From CBDDBX01 sp965225955 (GTDB taxonomy: Bacteria; Acidobacteriota; Aminicenantia; UBA2199), in NCBI GenBank assembly GCA_965225955.1, contig CBDDBX010000042.1, positions 17,112 through 81,111 of the forward strand: a stretch of DNA of 64,000 bases. Direction: 5' to 3'. The notes beneath the pieces were generated by a model. That model was not told the origin of the DNA. It searched no databases and saw only the letters and a list, made by a program, of their open reading frames with translations. Positions within the stretch are counted from its first letter, which is position 1. Every line of letters starts with the position of its first letter. This document shows, piece by piece, positions 17,357 through 25,856 of the stretch. A program made the translations under genes and the position numbers.

Positions 17357-18706
17357 TTAACGTACTATTTCTTTATAACTCTCATTACAAAGCGCTTTCA
17401 TTCGTGCGCAGGTAAAAGGATCAGGAACCTCCGTAATACCGTATTCAGCAATTGCCCCCGCAACACATCCCCCTTTACATTCCCAAATACTTTTACATTC
17501 CCTGCACTCGTCAAGCTCTATAGCGTTCATTGAACCCAGAGCTTCAGTTCTGTTATAATCAAGAACAACTTCTTTTATTCTATTACTATAAATATTCCCC
17601 ATACAAAATTTCCTATCATCTGGTATGATTTCACAAGGAACTATATTTCCATTTGACTTAATTGCGATACGCTCTTCTCCAGCAGAACACCTTTCAATAT
17701 ATCCCGTATCAATTTCCTTCACTATTCTATCATCACTGTTATTAGCAAATGGCTTCAGGGTTCTATAATACTCTTCAGGAGTAATATTGTAATTCCTGTC
17801 ACACACTTCAGCCTTACCCAGCCTAAGCATAGCTCCATATTTGAATTCCACTTCCATATTCTGAATAAACGCTTCCATTTGTTTGAACTGCTTTCTATTA
17901 TTACCATTCACCACGTGGGATACAGTAATATCAAACCCGGCATCCCTCAACATTTCCACCCCTTTAACAGTTCTCCCAAATGCTCCGGCCACCCCTCTTA
18001 AATCATCATGAACATCGGACTCATGTCCATCAAGACTGATCTGAATATCCATAGGGCCTAATTTTTTCAATTCACTTACAATATCTTCAGTAATAAGAGT
18101 TCCGTTGGTTAAAAATGAGACACAAAAAGGTTTTTTAACAGCGTACTTCATGATATCCATAAAGTCTTCATGCAACAGAACCTCTCCACCAGTAAAACTC
18201 ACTTCTTTACAGTGAAGATCACTAAGCTGATCAAGAACATCAAATACCGTTTCTTTAGGAAGAATTCGCACTTTATCTACGTCAAATGCTCCATAACAAT
18301 GCTTACATTTCAAATTGCATTTCTCCAATAATTCAATAGCTACACTTTCCAGAGTATAATAACTATCCAAAGTAATAGCTTTCCTCACCTGTGTTGAATT
18401 CTCCCTGCAAATTTCCCCTTCCACAAAGCCAGCTACTCCATTATCTATTAGTTTATTTACAAAACCGAAGATATTGTCCCTTATATCCTCCACTCTCTCT
18501 CCAGTTTGTTTTCCTATATTTTCGACACACTCTTCCAGGCTGCAACCATGATCCAGTAAATCCAGAATCATATAAGCATCTTTATTTACATTTATTGTTA
18601 ACGGCTCTTTTTTCTGCCTCATTACTATACTGCCGGCAAACCCATCAATAAGATTTACTCTTCTGAAAAGAAGGCCATCTTTAAACTTTACACACCTGTT
18701 TTTCAC
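17357..18706 (-). CDS. Radical SAM/SPASM peptide maturase C with fused PqqD-like domain
   Basis: A 449-residue maturase. PqqD-like N-terminus (FKDGLLFRRVNLIDGFAGSI), cluster motif CNLKCKHC (C130, C134, C137), SFTGGEVLLHEDF, and SPASM Cys in RCSAGEERIAI, GNIVPC, CRECKSIWECKGGC and DPFTC. The start is taken as the GTG at 18704-18706, preceded by AAGGAGAATTTTA. The longer TTG start at 18724 would put the ribosome site inside the gene. P4 is its likely partner. GTG starts in enzymes C, D and E against ATG in nearly all precursors may help make more substrate than enzyme. Confidence 0.86.
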   Translation of the reverse strand: MKNRCVKFKDGLLFRRVNLIDGFAGSIVMRQKKEPLTINVNKDAYMILDLLDHGCSLEECVENIGKQTGERVEDIRDNIFGFVNKLIDNGVAGFVEGEICRENSTQVRKAITLDSYYTLESVAIELLEKCNLKCKHCYGAFDVDKVRILPKETVFDVLDQLSDLHCKEVSFTGGEVLLHEDFMDIMKYAVKKPFCVSFLTNGTLITEDIVSELKKLGPMDIQISLDGHESDVHDDLRGVAGAFGRTVKGVEMLRDAGFDITVSHVVNGNNRKQFKQMEAFIQNMEVEFKYGAMLRLGKAEVCDRNYNITPEEYYRTLKPFANNSDDRIVKEIDTGYIERCSAGEERIAIKSNGNIVPCEIIPDDRKFCMGNIYSNRIKEVVLDYNRTEALGSMNAIELDECRECKSIWECKGGCVAGAIAEYGITEVPDPFTCARMKALCNESYKEIVR

Positions 18707-18827
18707 TAAAATTCTCCTTATCAAATAAAACGCAAATTTTCCGTAAATTGTAATTACTGCAATTTATCCCACTATTTTTTAATTTAAACCCAATCCCTTC
18801 AAAAAATCCCCACCAATATATTCAAAA

Positions 18828-18854
18828 GCAAAAGCGGGCTATAAAAGCCCGCCA
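18828..18854 (-). terminator. Intrinsic terminator after precursor P5
   Basis: Minus-strand stem GCGGGCT/AGCCCGC with a TTTAT loop, followed by TTTTGCTTTTG, 10 bases after P5. One of the clearest terminators in the cluster. Confidence 0.85.
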
Positions 18855-18863
18855 CAAAACATC

Positions 18864-19049
18864 TTAATTACCACCTCCAGGTGGCTTTCTACCATCACAT
18901 GGAAACTCGTAAGGCGCAGTACCATTTTTCGCGCAGAAAGCTGTTGGGTGACTTCTTGTATAGTCATTGTTTCTTGTTTCCCCTTCAGCATTAAAACCAC
19001 CACCTGTTACTTTAAGCATCTCACTTTTAATAAGTTCATCTCTTTTCAC
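18864..19049 (-). CDS. RiPP precursor P5, 61 aa, paired with radical SAM enzyme D
   Basis: A small protein with leader MKRDELIKSEMLKVTGGGF and a core rich in Asn, Gly and Pro, with two Cys (HPTAFCAKNGTAPYEFPC) and a DGRKPPGGGN tail. It lies 47 bases after enzyme D and just before an intrinsic terminator. The leader matches P4 and P6 (GGG type); the core is unlike either. Confidence 0.8.
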   Translation of the reverse strand: MKRDELIKSEMLKVTGGGFNAEGETRNNDYTRSHPTAFCAKNGTAPYEFPCDGRKPPGGGN

Positions 19050-19096
19050 GATATATCCTCCTTAAGTTTATTTGAGTCTCACACAAAAGACATCTA

Positions 19097-20443
19097 TCAG
19101 ACAACCTCATTCATTTTGTAGTCCTGCCCGGCTTCAGCAGAAAACATTGCGCAAAAAAAAGGGTCCTGCACATCGGTTTTTCCACATTCAATAAAAGACG
19201 TAGCCACACATCCACCTTTGCATGCATCCACAAGTTTACACTCACCGCATTGTTCAAGATCCATTGCATTCATGCTTCCAAAGAAGTCATCTCCCCTTAC
19301 TTTGCAAAGCCATCTATCTATAGGGTCATAAACCGTTGCAATTGTAAACCTCTCTATGTCCGGCAACACCTCGCAGGGAGACACATTACCACTTGCCCTG
19401 AAACAAAACCGGGAGGTTCCGGCACCACATCTTTCTACATATTCACTCTTTGACGATTCATTCGAGTACTTTTTTTCTCCTTCTTTATAATCAGAAATCA
19501 CCTTATAGTACTCTTCTGGTGTAATATAATAATTCTCCCCACATTTCTGAGCATTTCCTGCTTTATAAATAGCCCCATATTTAAAACCCACCCCCATATC
19601 CTCAACAAATCTTTCAATTTCTCTTATGAAAGCCATATTCTTTCTGTTAACAACAGCTGTCACACTTACACTCAACCCGGCTTCTTTCAAATATTTCACA
19701 GCTGAGACTGTTTTCAGGAAAGCACCTTTTACTCCCCTGAAATCATCATGTAATTCAGAATAGTGACCATCAAGGCTTAACTGTGCATGAATATTTCCAA
19801 TATTCCCTACACGTTCAGCAAATTCTCTATCTATTAAAGTTCCATTAGTCAAAAATGAAAGAATAAAGTTTTTTTCTGCAGCATACTCAAGGATTTCATA
19901 GAAATCTTCATGAAGCATAACTTCGCCACCAGTAAAGTTTACATTCTCACAATGGAGAGCACTGAGCTGATCAAGAAGTTTAAAAACAACCTCCTTACTT
20001 AGCCGCTCTTCCCGGTGAATTCCATACTCACCATAACAGTGCTTACACTTGAGGTTGCATCCGCTCAGCAATTGGATTGTCACACCTTCAAGCAGATCAT
20101 ATCTCTGCAACACTAAAGTTTCCGGTACAACATTCTGTGCCCCTTCAATTTTTTCAGATTGAACAAGTTCAGCAAATCCGTTGGCCAGCAGCTCTTCAAC
20201 AATCTTCTCTGCACCAGCAGCCACTTCACCACGATCTACGCCAGTATACTCTGTAATAAAATCTATAGATTGATCAACAGTTCTACCGGAATCAAAAAGA
20301 TCAAGAAAGATATAACCCTCTCTATTTAATAGCATTTCCTGAGAATTATCTTTTTTTCTTTTGACAATACTTCCAAAAAAGCCGTTTTTCAGATCTACCC
20401 TTCTAAAGAGAAGTCCTTCCTTAAACCGAACACACCTATCCAC
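19097..20443 (-). CDS. Radical SAM/SPASM peptide maturase D with fused PqqD-like domain
   Basis: A 448-residue maturase. PqqD-like N-terminus (FKEGLLFRRVDLKNGFFGSI), cluster motif CNLKCKHC (C129, C133, C136), NFTGGEVMLHEDF, and a SPASM domain with RCGAGTSRF, GNVSPC, CGECKLVDACKGGC and DPFFCA. It is the most divergent in the middle of the SPASM domain: the usual GNIY-type stretch is replaced by IATVYDPIDRWLCKV, which adds an extra Cys. The GTG start at 20441-20443 follows TAAGGAGAGTAATC. Likely substrate: P5. Confidence 0.86.
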   Translation of the reverse strand: MDRCVRFKEGLLFRRVDLKNGFFGSIVKRKKDNSQEMLLNREGYIFLDLFDSGRTVDQSIDFITEYTGVDRGEVAAGAEKIVEELLANGFAELVQSEKIEGAQNVVPETLVLQRYDLLEGVTIQLLSGCNLKCKHCYGEYGIHREERLSKEVVFKLLDQLSALHCENVNFTGGEVMLHEDFYEILEYAAEKNFILSFLTNGTLIDREFAERVGNIGNIHAQLSLDGHYSELHDDFRGVKGAFLKTVSAVKYLKEAGLSVSVTAVVNRKNMAFIREIERFVEDMGVGFKYGAIYKAGNAQKCGENYYITPEEYYKVISDYKEGEKKYSNESSKSEYVERCGAGTSRFCFRASGNVSPCEVLPDIERFTIATVYDPIDRWLCKVRGDDFFGSMNAMDLEQCGECKLVDACKGGCVATSFIECGKTDVQDPFFCAMFSAEAGQDYKMNEVV

Positions 20444-20493
20444 GATTACTCTCCTTAAAACATCAAATACTTTACCCCGATTAACACCAAACA

Positions 20494-20521
20494 GAGTGAA
20501 GGCATTTAACCGCCTTCACCA
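20494..20521 (-). terminator. Hairpin terminator after precursor P6
   Basis: Minus-strand stem GTGAAGGC/GCCTTCAC with a short loop, followed by TCTGTTTGG, 10 bases after P6. The T tract is weak. Confidence 0.6.
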
Positions 20522-20531
20522 AAACAAACTA

Positions 20532-20723
20532 TTACTTTACAGCAGTAGTTCCGTACATTTCTCTCTGTTTTTCATCAGGTCTTTTGCAACCATCAGATGT
20601 GTTTGAATTAGAATTAGTACCAGCAGCTCCACGTTGTCCTATATTTGGTACATTAACGAAACCATTATAACCACCGCCTTTAAGCAGAGCCATTCCTTTT
20701 TTAGTAAGTTGTTCTTTCTTCAT
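20532..20723 (-). CDS. RiPP precursor P6, 63 aa, paired with radical SAM enzyme E
   Basis: A small protein with leader MKKEQLTKKGMALLKGGGY. The core is Asn/Gly/Ser-rich (NIGQRGAAGTNSNSNTSDGC) with a single Cys, then a charged tail KRPDEKQREMYGTTAVK. It differs from all others in having one Cys and a Tyr after the glycines, which suggests a different modification target. It lies 66 bases after enzyme E. Confidence 0.78.
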   Translation of the reverse strand: MKKEQLTKKGMALLKGGGYNGFVNVPNIGQRGAAGTNSNSNTSDGCKRPDEKQREMYGTTAVK

Positions 20724-20789
20724 ATTATTCTCCTTAATTTATATCCATAAACTCAGGGTAGTTCCCGTAAGAACAGTACCCGTCAAAAA

Positions 20790-22136
20790 CTAAATTCCCG
20801 GCAGAGGTTTACCCAATTCACCTTTAATACTGGCACAACGGAACATATCCGGCTTATCAGGTACTCCATACTCCATAATAGGCACCCCAACACACCCTCC
20901 GGCACAACTCTCTACCTCACTGCATTCCGAGCAGACTTTTATATCGAGGGCATTCATTTTTCCCAATACATTCTCCCTATCAAAACCTGCAATAATATCC
21001 TCAAGCTTATCTTCATTAATATTGCCTGCTACCAATCCCGTAATATCAGGTAATATTTCACAGGGAACTACGCTACCATCAGGTTTGATAGTAAAACGGC
21101 TTCTTCCTGCGACACAGCGTTCTACACAATCTATGCCTTCTACTGTATTTTCGGTCTCTTCCTTATACTCATCGCAATAATAAGCCTTACAGACGCTGTA
21201 ATACTCAGAAGGGTTTAAATAGTAATCATACTGATGATCTGCCCCATTTCCGCAACGATACATTGGAGAAAACTTGAACTCAGCATCAAGAGAGTCAACA
21301 AATCCCTTCATATCTTTAAGATAGAGACAGTTTTTCCTGTGAACTATATGGGAAACTATAACCTCGAAACCGTATTTGCGAAAAAGTTTTACACTCTCCA
21401 CGACTCTTTCAAAGCTACCTCTCACACCTCTGAAATCATCATGAATTTCCTGCCTGTGCCCATCTATGCTAACCTGAATGGTAAGTGATGCAATATCAGC
21501 AATCTTCTTAACAAACTCCTCAGTTAATCTAAAACCATTAGTTAAAAAGAAGAGCTTGAACTTCTTTTTTTCTGCATAAGACAGGATTTCAGCAAAATCT
21601 TCATGAAGCAGCACTTCTCCTCCTGTAAAAGATACAGTTTCACAGTGCAGGTCACTCAACTGATCAAGAATATCAAAAACCTGCTCTCTGGAAAGTTCAC
21701 AACGCTCTTTAGTATCAAAACTCCCATAACAGTGCTTACATTTAAGGTTACAGGCAGATAGCAATTCGATCATAACTGAATCAAAATTATTAGGCCCTTT
21801 CAACTCTATAGGATCAGAAATGATGTTTTGTGGAAAACAGCATTTCTCTTTATCACACCAACTTCCTGCTTCATTATCTACAATCTCTGACACGATAAGA
21901 TCTACTTTCTTCTTTACTTCAGAACCTTCAACTCCCACAGCTCCGGCAATCATTCCTACACACTCACTAACAGTTCTGCCTTCATCCAGGAGATCAAGAA
22001 GAGCAAATGCCTCTTCATTGCAATTCATTTTAAAAGAATCTGAATTCCCACCAAATCTTAAAAAACCATAAAATTTCCCATCAAGATACATACGTCTTAC
22101 AAGAAGGTCTTCTCTGAACTTTATGCACCTATCCAC
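20790..22136 (-). CDS. Radical SAM/SPASM peptide maturase E with fused PqqD-like domain
   Basis: A 448-residue maturase. PqqD-like N-terminus (FREDLLVRRMYLDGKFYGFL), cluster motif CNLKCKHC (C129, C133, C136), SFTGGEVLLHEDF, and SPASM Cys in RCVAGRSRF, GSVVPC, CSECSEVESCAGGC and MFRCA. It carries additional Cys in the linker after the PqqD-like domain (WCDKEKCCF), not seen in the others. The GTG at 22134-22136 (AAAGGTGTTTTA upstream) matches the N-termini of C and D; the longer ATG frame from 22187 does not. Likely substrate: P6. Confidence 0.85.
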   Translation of the reverse strand: MDRCIKFREDLLVRRMYLDGKFYGFLRFGGNSDSFKMNCNEEAFALLDLLDEGRTVSECVGMIAGAVGVEGSEVKKKVDLIVSEIVDNEAGSWCDKEKCCFPQNIISDPIELKGPNNFDSVMIELLSACNLKCKHCYGSFDTKERCELSREQVFDILDQLSDLHCETVSFTGGEVLLHEDFAEILSYAEKKKFKLFFLTNGFRLTEEFVKKIADIASLTIQVSIDGHRQEIHDDFRGVRGSFERVVESVKLFRKYGFEVIVSHIVHRKNCLYLKDMKGFVDSLDAEFKFSPMYRCGNGADHQYDYYLNPSEYYSVCKAYYCDEYKEETENTVEGIDCVERCVAGRSRFTIKPDGSVVPCEILPDITGLVAGNINEDKLEDIIAGFDRENVLGKMNALDIKVCSECSEVESCAGGCVGVPIMEYGVPDKPDMFRCASIKGELGKPLPGI

Positions 22137-22668
22137 TAAAACACCTTTATAGAAATATTTGAAAGTATATAAGAGAGCACTCCACACAGAATAGAATTCA
22201 TTTTAAATGCATTATAATCACAGAAGAAAAACATTGATTTACAAAAATCCAATTCGCAAATCAAATTATTGAACCGCAACTCCACAAACTCTTTCCAGAT
22301 TCTATTCACTACAACTCTCCTATCAAAAAAAACTTGCAAAATTCCCATCAAACCTACCAATACAGGTGAAAATTTTAAATTTCCAATCTGCTACCCTTTG
22401 TTTTTCGAGTAGATTTTTTCAAATCAAATCTCCCTCACTTGTACCTTAACATAGAATCACGCCAAAAACAACAACTAAAACATTACACACCAGATATTAA
22501 TAAATTATTAACATAGAGAAACGTAGATACAATTCTAATGCGGGATAGAAATTTAAATTAGTAGAGACAGGAAGAGGAGCCTCTTCCTGCCAGGGCTCAT
22601 CATCTACAATTTACAGATCGTAAACTGCAAATCTGAATAAGGATTCAAACTTAAACACTTTCAACGGT
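22137..22668. other. Long AT-rich region between P7 and enzyme E, with a terminator hairpin
   Basis: About 530 bases without a convincing gene. A perfect minus-strand stem (CAGGAAGAGG/CCTCTTCCTG, at 22568-22589) just after P7 ends the F-cluster transcript. The remaining AT-rich stretch is probably the promoter region for the E-P6 unit. A 74-codon ORF at 22136-22360 lacks a ribosome site and family resemblance. Confidence 0.55.
22568..22589 (-). terminator. Intrinsic terminator after precursor P7
   Basis: Ten-base-pair stem CAGGAAGAGG/CCTCTTCCTG with a two-base loop on the minus strand, followed by TCTCTAC. It closes the multi-precursor run P12-P7. Confidence 0.65.
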
Positions 22669-22848
22669 TTACTGACATCCGTGATAAGTGAAAACAGGAT
22701 CTGAGCATGCAGCCAGTACATATGGGCCGTCACAGGCTGAAGTTTTAGTCAGATACATAGCTTCGCTTTCTGCTGAAACTGAAAAATCAGGCTTAAAACC
22801 ACCCTTTACATCTTCCATCTCTTTTTTCGTGACTTTTTTAATACTCAT
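22669..22848 (-). CDS. RiPP precursor P7, 59 aa, GGFKPDF leader, three Cys
   Basis: A short ORF just under the usual cutoff, with AAGGAGAGAATT before the ATG. Leader MSIKKVTKKEMEDVKGGF, then KPDFSVSAE as in the B/F-associated group. The core has three Cys (KTSACDGPYVLAACSDPVF, then TYHGCQ at the end). It is the last gene of the run that starts at enzyme F and lies before a terminator. Confidence 0.78.
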   Translation of the reverse strand: MSIKKVTKKEMEDVKGGFKPDFSVSAESEAMYLTKTSACDGPYVLAACSDPVFTYHGCQ

Positions 22849-22913
22849 AATTCTCTCCTTTTCTGAAAGTCTGAAACAACTACTTTCTGTTAAATGTCAA
22901 ATGCCAGATAAAG

Positions 22914-23036
22914 TTAAACCTGACATCTTGGGGAAACCTGAATTGGTATACTGCAGATTGTAATAACTACAAGTCCCGGAGTACCATGGTTTTCCTCTGA
23001 AGAGATTTCAAAAACCGGATTAAATTTCTTTTTCAT
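22914..23036 (-). CDS. Leaderless precursor-like peptide P8, 40 aa
   Basis: A 40-residue ORF with AAGGAGAATATT before the ATG. It begins MKKKFNPVFEISSEEN: three Lys replace the leader and the GG, but the F-x-P-x-F block and the following acidic stretch are kept. The core is VVITICSIPIQVSPRCQV with two Cys. It lies in line with P7 and P9 at 65-base spacing. It is too short for normal ORF callers; the call relies on its match to the conserved block and its ribosome site. Confidence 0.6.
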   Translation of the reverse strand: MKKKFNPVFEISSEENHGTPGLVVITICSIPIQVSPRCQV

Positions 23037-23099
23037 AATATTCTCCTTATTTTTTGATTTTCACAAACTACAGAAAGCTATTCACACATAAACAGAGAT

Positions 23100-23294
23100 T
23101 TACCACTTACAGTCCTGAGGCCAGTTAAGAGGTTCAGTGCATATGGGAAACATATTTGGAGGAGGCACATCATCACAGCGCACAGCTGTATAAAGAGTTC
23201 CTCCTTTCAGTTTCTCATCTACTACCCAATAGACAGGATTAAATCCCCCTCTCACATTTTTCAGATCTTTCTTACCAATATTCTCACTTTTCAT
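23100..23294 (-). CDS. RiPP precursor P9, 64 aa, GGFNPVY leader
   Basis: A small protein with leader MKSENIGKKDLKNVRGGF, then NPVYWVVDEKLKGG and a core with three Cys and a Pro cluster (VRCDDVPPPNMFPICTEPLN, then WPQDCKW). The VPPPN-x-C pattern recurs in P3 and P12, and in altered form in P11 and in the second frame of P14. It is preceded by GAGGAGAGGTTT. Confidence 0.8.
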   Translation of the reverse strand: MKSENIGKKDLKNVRGGFNPVYWVVDEKLKGGTLYTAVRCDDVPPPNMFPICTEPLNWPQDCKW

Positions 23295-23337
23295 AAACCT
23301 CTCCTCTTTTGAAGAACCTTTATAATCCTGTTAAAAA

Positions 23338-23463
23338 CTACCAGACCGGACAGGTAGCATGTGTAAAAACAGGTCCACAGAACTCAAACTCATGCAGCTT
23401 CTGCCCATCTTTTAAATAAGAATCAGAAATAGTAAATGAAGGTTCAAACTTTTTTTTCTTCAC
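23338..23463 (-). CDS. Leaderless precursor-like peptide P10, 41 aa, GTG start
   Basis: A 41-residue ORF beginning at a GTG (23461-23463) with AGGTGG five bases upstream. The N-terminus is a run of Lys followed by FEPSFTISDSYLKDG, again the F-x-P-x-F block without leader or GG. The core ends EFEFCGPVFTHATCPVW with two Cys. It fits tightly between P9 and P11, 17 bases after P11's stop. Together with P3 and P8 it defines a shortened-precursor type. Confidence 0.58.
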   Translation of the reverse strand: MKKKKFEPSFTISDSYLKDGQKLHEFEFCGPVFTHATCPVW

Positions 23464-23480
23464 AATTCCACCTGAATTCT

Positions 23481-23681
23481 CTACTCTGGCAACTGACACT
23501 GTACTGTCAGAAGAGGAAGAGGCATTTTACAATACTGGGCATTATAAGGGTGAGGCACACAATTCTCATAAATATAAGAGGAAGCCTCTCCATTTACAGC
23601 TCCTTCAGATATAGAAAATTCCGGTTTAAAACCACCCTTAAGTTTTTTCATTTCATTTTCGGATACTTTTCTGTTTTTCAT
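23481..23681 (-). CDS. RiPP precursor P11, 66 aa, GGFKPEF leader
   Basis: A small protein with leader MKNRKVSENEMKKLKGGF, then KPEFSISEGAVNGEA and a core with three Cys (YENCVPHPYNAQYCKMPLPL, then TVQCQLPE). It lies 12 bases after P12 and is preceded by AGGGGAGTGATTT. With P12 it directly follows enzyme F. Confidence 0.82.
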   Translation of the reverse strand: MKNRKVSENEMKKLKGGFKPEFSISEGAVNGEASSYIYENCVPHPYNAQYCKMPLPLLTVQCQLPE

Positions 23682-23693
23682 AAATCACTCCCC

Positions 23694-23876
23694 TTAGCTT
23701 ACAAATACAGATTCACACTTCAAACAACTTGACCATGTGTTTGGAGGAGGTACGCAGGTAGGATACATATTAGGAAACTCTTTATTTCCCACCAGTTCTT
23801 CAGAAACGGAAAATTCCGGCCTGAAACCACCTTTTACTTCCTTCATGTTTTTTTTTGACATCTCTTTTTTATTCAT
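23694..23876 (-). CDS. RiPP precursor P12, 60 aa, first precursor after enzyme F
   Basis: A small protein with leader MNKKEMSKKNMKEVKGGF, RPEFSVSEELVGNKE and core YPTCVPPPNTWSSCLKCESV. It starts 20 bases after enzyme F with a strong AAGGAGGGTTTT site, so it is almost certainly co-transcribed with it. Three Cys occur in the core; spacing C-x9-C-x2-C differs from P11. Confidence 0.83.
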   Translation of the reverse strand: MNKKEMSKKNMKEVKGGFRPEFSVSEELVGNKEFPNMYPTCVPPPNTWSSCLKCESVFVS

Positions 23877-23896
23877 AAAACCCTCCTTAATTTGAA

Positions 23897-25267
23897 TCAG
23901 TTTCCCTGATTAGCTTTATACTCAAACTCCTCTCCTGCTCCAGCCTTTGTTCTGGCGCAACTGAAGATATCCAGAGTATCAAATCTTCCATTTTCGGCAT
24001 AAGAGACAGCAAGACAACCGCCTCTGCACGGAATCAGATGTTTACACCCCTTACAATCTTCAAGATTAAAAGCGTTCATGTCACCCATTCCCTTTTCCCT
24101 GTTAAAAGAGAAGGCGAAATCCTCTATTTTCTGTTCTTTTATATTTCCCATTTTCAGATCTTCAAGGTCCGGCAGAATATCACAGGGAACAGCCGTTCCA
24201 TTTGCTTTAACAGCAAATCTTGTTTTCCCCCCATTACACCTTTCCAGATAGTCCGGAACCTGAACCTCTGATCTGCTATCATCTTCATCTTCTTCTATCG
24301 GCCGGGGCATATTTTTATGGATCTCATAGTAGCCCTCAGGAGTTACATAGTAGTTTTCCACTCCATCAGAACCTCTCCCATATCTGATAATGGAGCCCAT
24401 TTTGAACTGTCCCCCCATTTCTTCCACCATATTTCTCATTGTTTCTGTATGATCACAGTTTTTAAGAGTAGCAATATGGGAAATAACTACCTTGTAATCC
24501 TTTTCACGGAAAAGCCGGAATGCATTCATTGTTTTATCAAAGCTTCCCTTTACACCTCTGAAGTCATCATGAAGCTCAGCATTATGCCCATCTATACTTA
24601 ACTGTACCTCCACAGGCCCAAGAGTATCCAGACGATTCACAAACTCCTCGTCCACCATAACCCCGTTTGTCAGAAAAGAGACTTTCAGATTCTTTTCCGT
24701 TGCATATTTAAGAATTTCAAAAAGATCTTCATGAAGCATCACTTCACCACCAGTTAAACTGATATCTTTGCAGTGGAGAGCCTTCATCTGGTCAATAAGA
24801 TCAAAAACCTCTTCTTTCCCTAGTTTATCGCACTTGTCAGGGCCAAACTCTCCATAACAGTGGCGACATTTGAGATTACAGTTTGACAAAAGAGTAACAG
24901 CAACTCCATCAAGGTGATGATCACTATTAATTCTGATCTCCTTAACCACCTTGCTCTGAGGTTTCTCCAGACTATCGGCAGATACCAGAGTCCCAAAACC
25001 TTTTTCCACCATTTTGTCTACCAGTGCTTTTACATGGGGAGCCACATTTTTAATTTTTTCATCATACTCTTCTGCAAGAGCCAGGGCACACTCTTCAAGA
25101 GTCCTGCCTTCGTCAAGGAGATCCAGAATCCGGTATGCATCCTGATTAAGTTTCATTTCTGTAGTTCCCTGTTTCTTATTTAAGAAAACATTGCCCACAA
25201 AATTACTGTTTAACTGAATTCTTCTGAAATTAAGATTATCTGTGATTAAAAAACAACTACTGTTCAT
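23897..25267 (-). CDS. Radical SAM/SPASM peptide maturase F with fused PqqD-like domain
   Basis: A 456-residue maturase. PqqD-like N-terminus (NFRRIQLNSNFVGNVFL, LNQDAYRILDLLDEG), cluster motif CNLKCRHC (C130, C134, C137), SLTGGEVMLHEDLF, and a SPASM domain with RCNGGKTRF, GTAVPC, CKGCKHLIPCRGGC and IFSCA. Nearest relative here is enzyme B. It heads a run of up to six co-directional precursors (P12 to P7), which suggests one enzyme acting on several substrates. The ATG follows AAGAGGAGTAAT. All expected cluster ligands are present. Confidence 0.87.
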   Translation of the reverse strand: MNSSCFLITDNLNFRRIQLNSNFVGNVFLNKKQGTTEMKLNQDAYRILDLLDEGRTLEECALALAEEYDEKIKNVAPHVKALVDKMVEKGFGTLVSADSLEKPQSKVVKEIRINSDHHLDGVAVTLLSNCNLKCRHCYGEFGPDKCDKLGKEEVFDLIDQMKALHCKDISLTGGEVMLHEDLFEILKYATEKNLKVSFLTNGVMVDEEFVNRLDTLGPVEVQLSIDGHNAELHDDFRGVKGSFDKTMNAFRLFREKDYKVVISHIATLKNCDHTETMRNMVEEMGGQFKMGSIIRYGRGSDGVENYYVTPEGYYEIHKNMPRPIEEDEDDSRSEVQVPDYLERCNGGKTRFAVKANGTAVPCDILPDLEDLKMGNIKEQKIEDFAFSFNREKGMGDMNAFNLEDCKGCKHLIPCRGGCLAVSYAENGRFDTLDIFSCARTKAGAGEEFEYKANQGN

Positions 25268-25445
25268 ATTACTCCTCTTAACTAATAACTACTTTCTGAA
25301 CACAATTGCAGAGATATTTCCCTGCACACCAACCCGTAATTTTAAAAGCCTGGAGCTCTCCCGGAATCATCATATAAGGAGTTATTACAGAGACAGGTAC
25401 AGCTTATCTGTATCAGCTGTCAACAACCCCTTTCTGATTTTCTGA

Positions 25446-25636
25446 TCAGGGTTCAAGACATCTTAAAAAATTGAATACCGGATTGCCACACTTTTCAAGA
25501 GTATATGGCAGTCCACATACCAGAGTAGTATTAATCCTCAAAGCATTGCCATCTACATCTTCGGTAATTGAAATTCAGGGTTGAAACCACCCTTTGAAAC
25601 TCTCATCTCTCTGACAGAGATCTCTTTCTCTTTCAT
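25446..25636 (-). pseudogene. RiPP precursor P13, frameshifted
   Basis: Starts MKEKEISVREMRVSKGGF NPEF after GGGAGAGAATT, like the intact precursors, then stops early at 25553. One extra base in the run of three A at 25571-25573 (plus strand) would restore SITEDVDGNALRINTTLVCG and a core ending KCGNPVFNFLRCLEP with three Cys, about 63 residues in all. The reading frame is otherwise clean over the full length, so the break is either very recent or a sequencing indel. Confidence 0.65.
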
Positions 25637-25856
25637 AATTCTCTCCCTCATACTAATTTATCTCATAAAACATTTACATTCTCACTTGTAAATCCACACA
25701 AAACCAGTACTTCTTAATTTGAGTCTAGCATATAAAAAAAAGCAAAACAATAAAATTTGAAAGGGAATATTACTTCCCTTCCAAATACATTTACTTCTTT
25801 TTTTAAACGATATGATTAAACTTCATCAGAGAATAATCTCTGCCATACCTTTGAAA

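Noticed and set aside
22136..22360. 74-codon ORF upstream of enzyme E
   Set aside because: It begins in an AT-rich promoter-like region, has no ribosome site and no resemblance to a precursor or to a PqqD-like domain.
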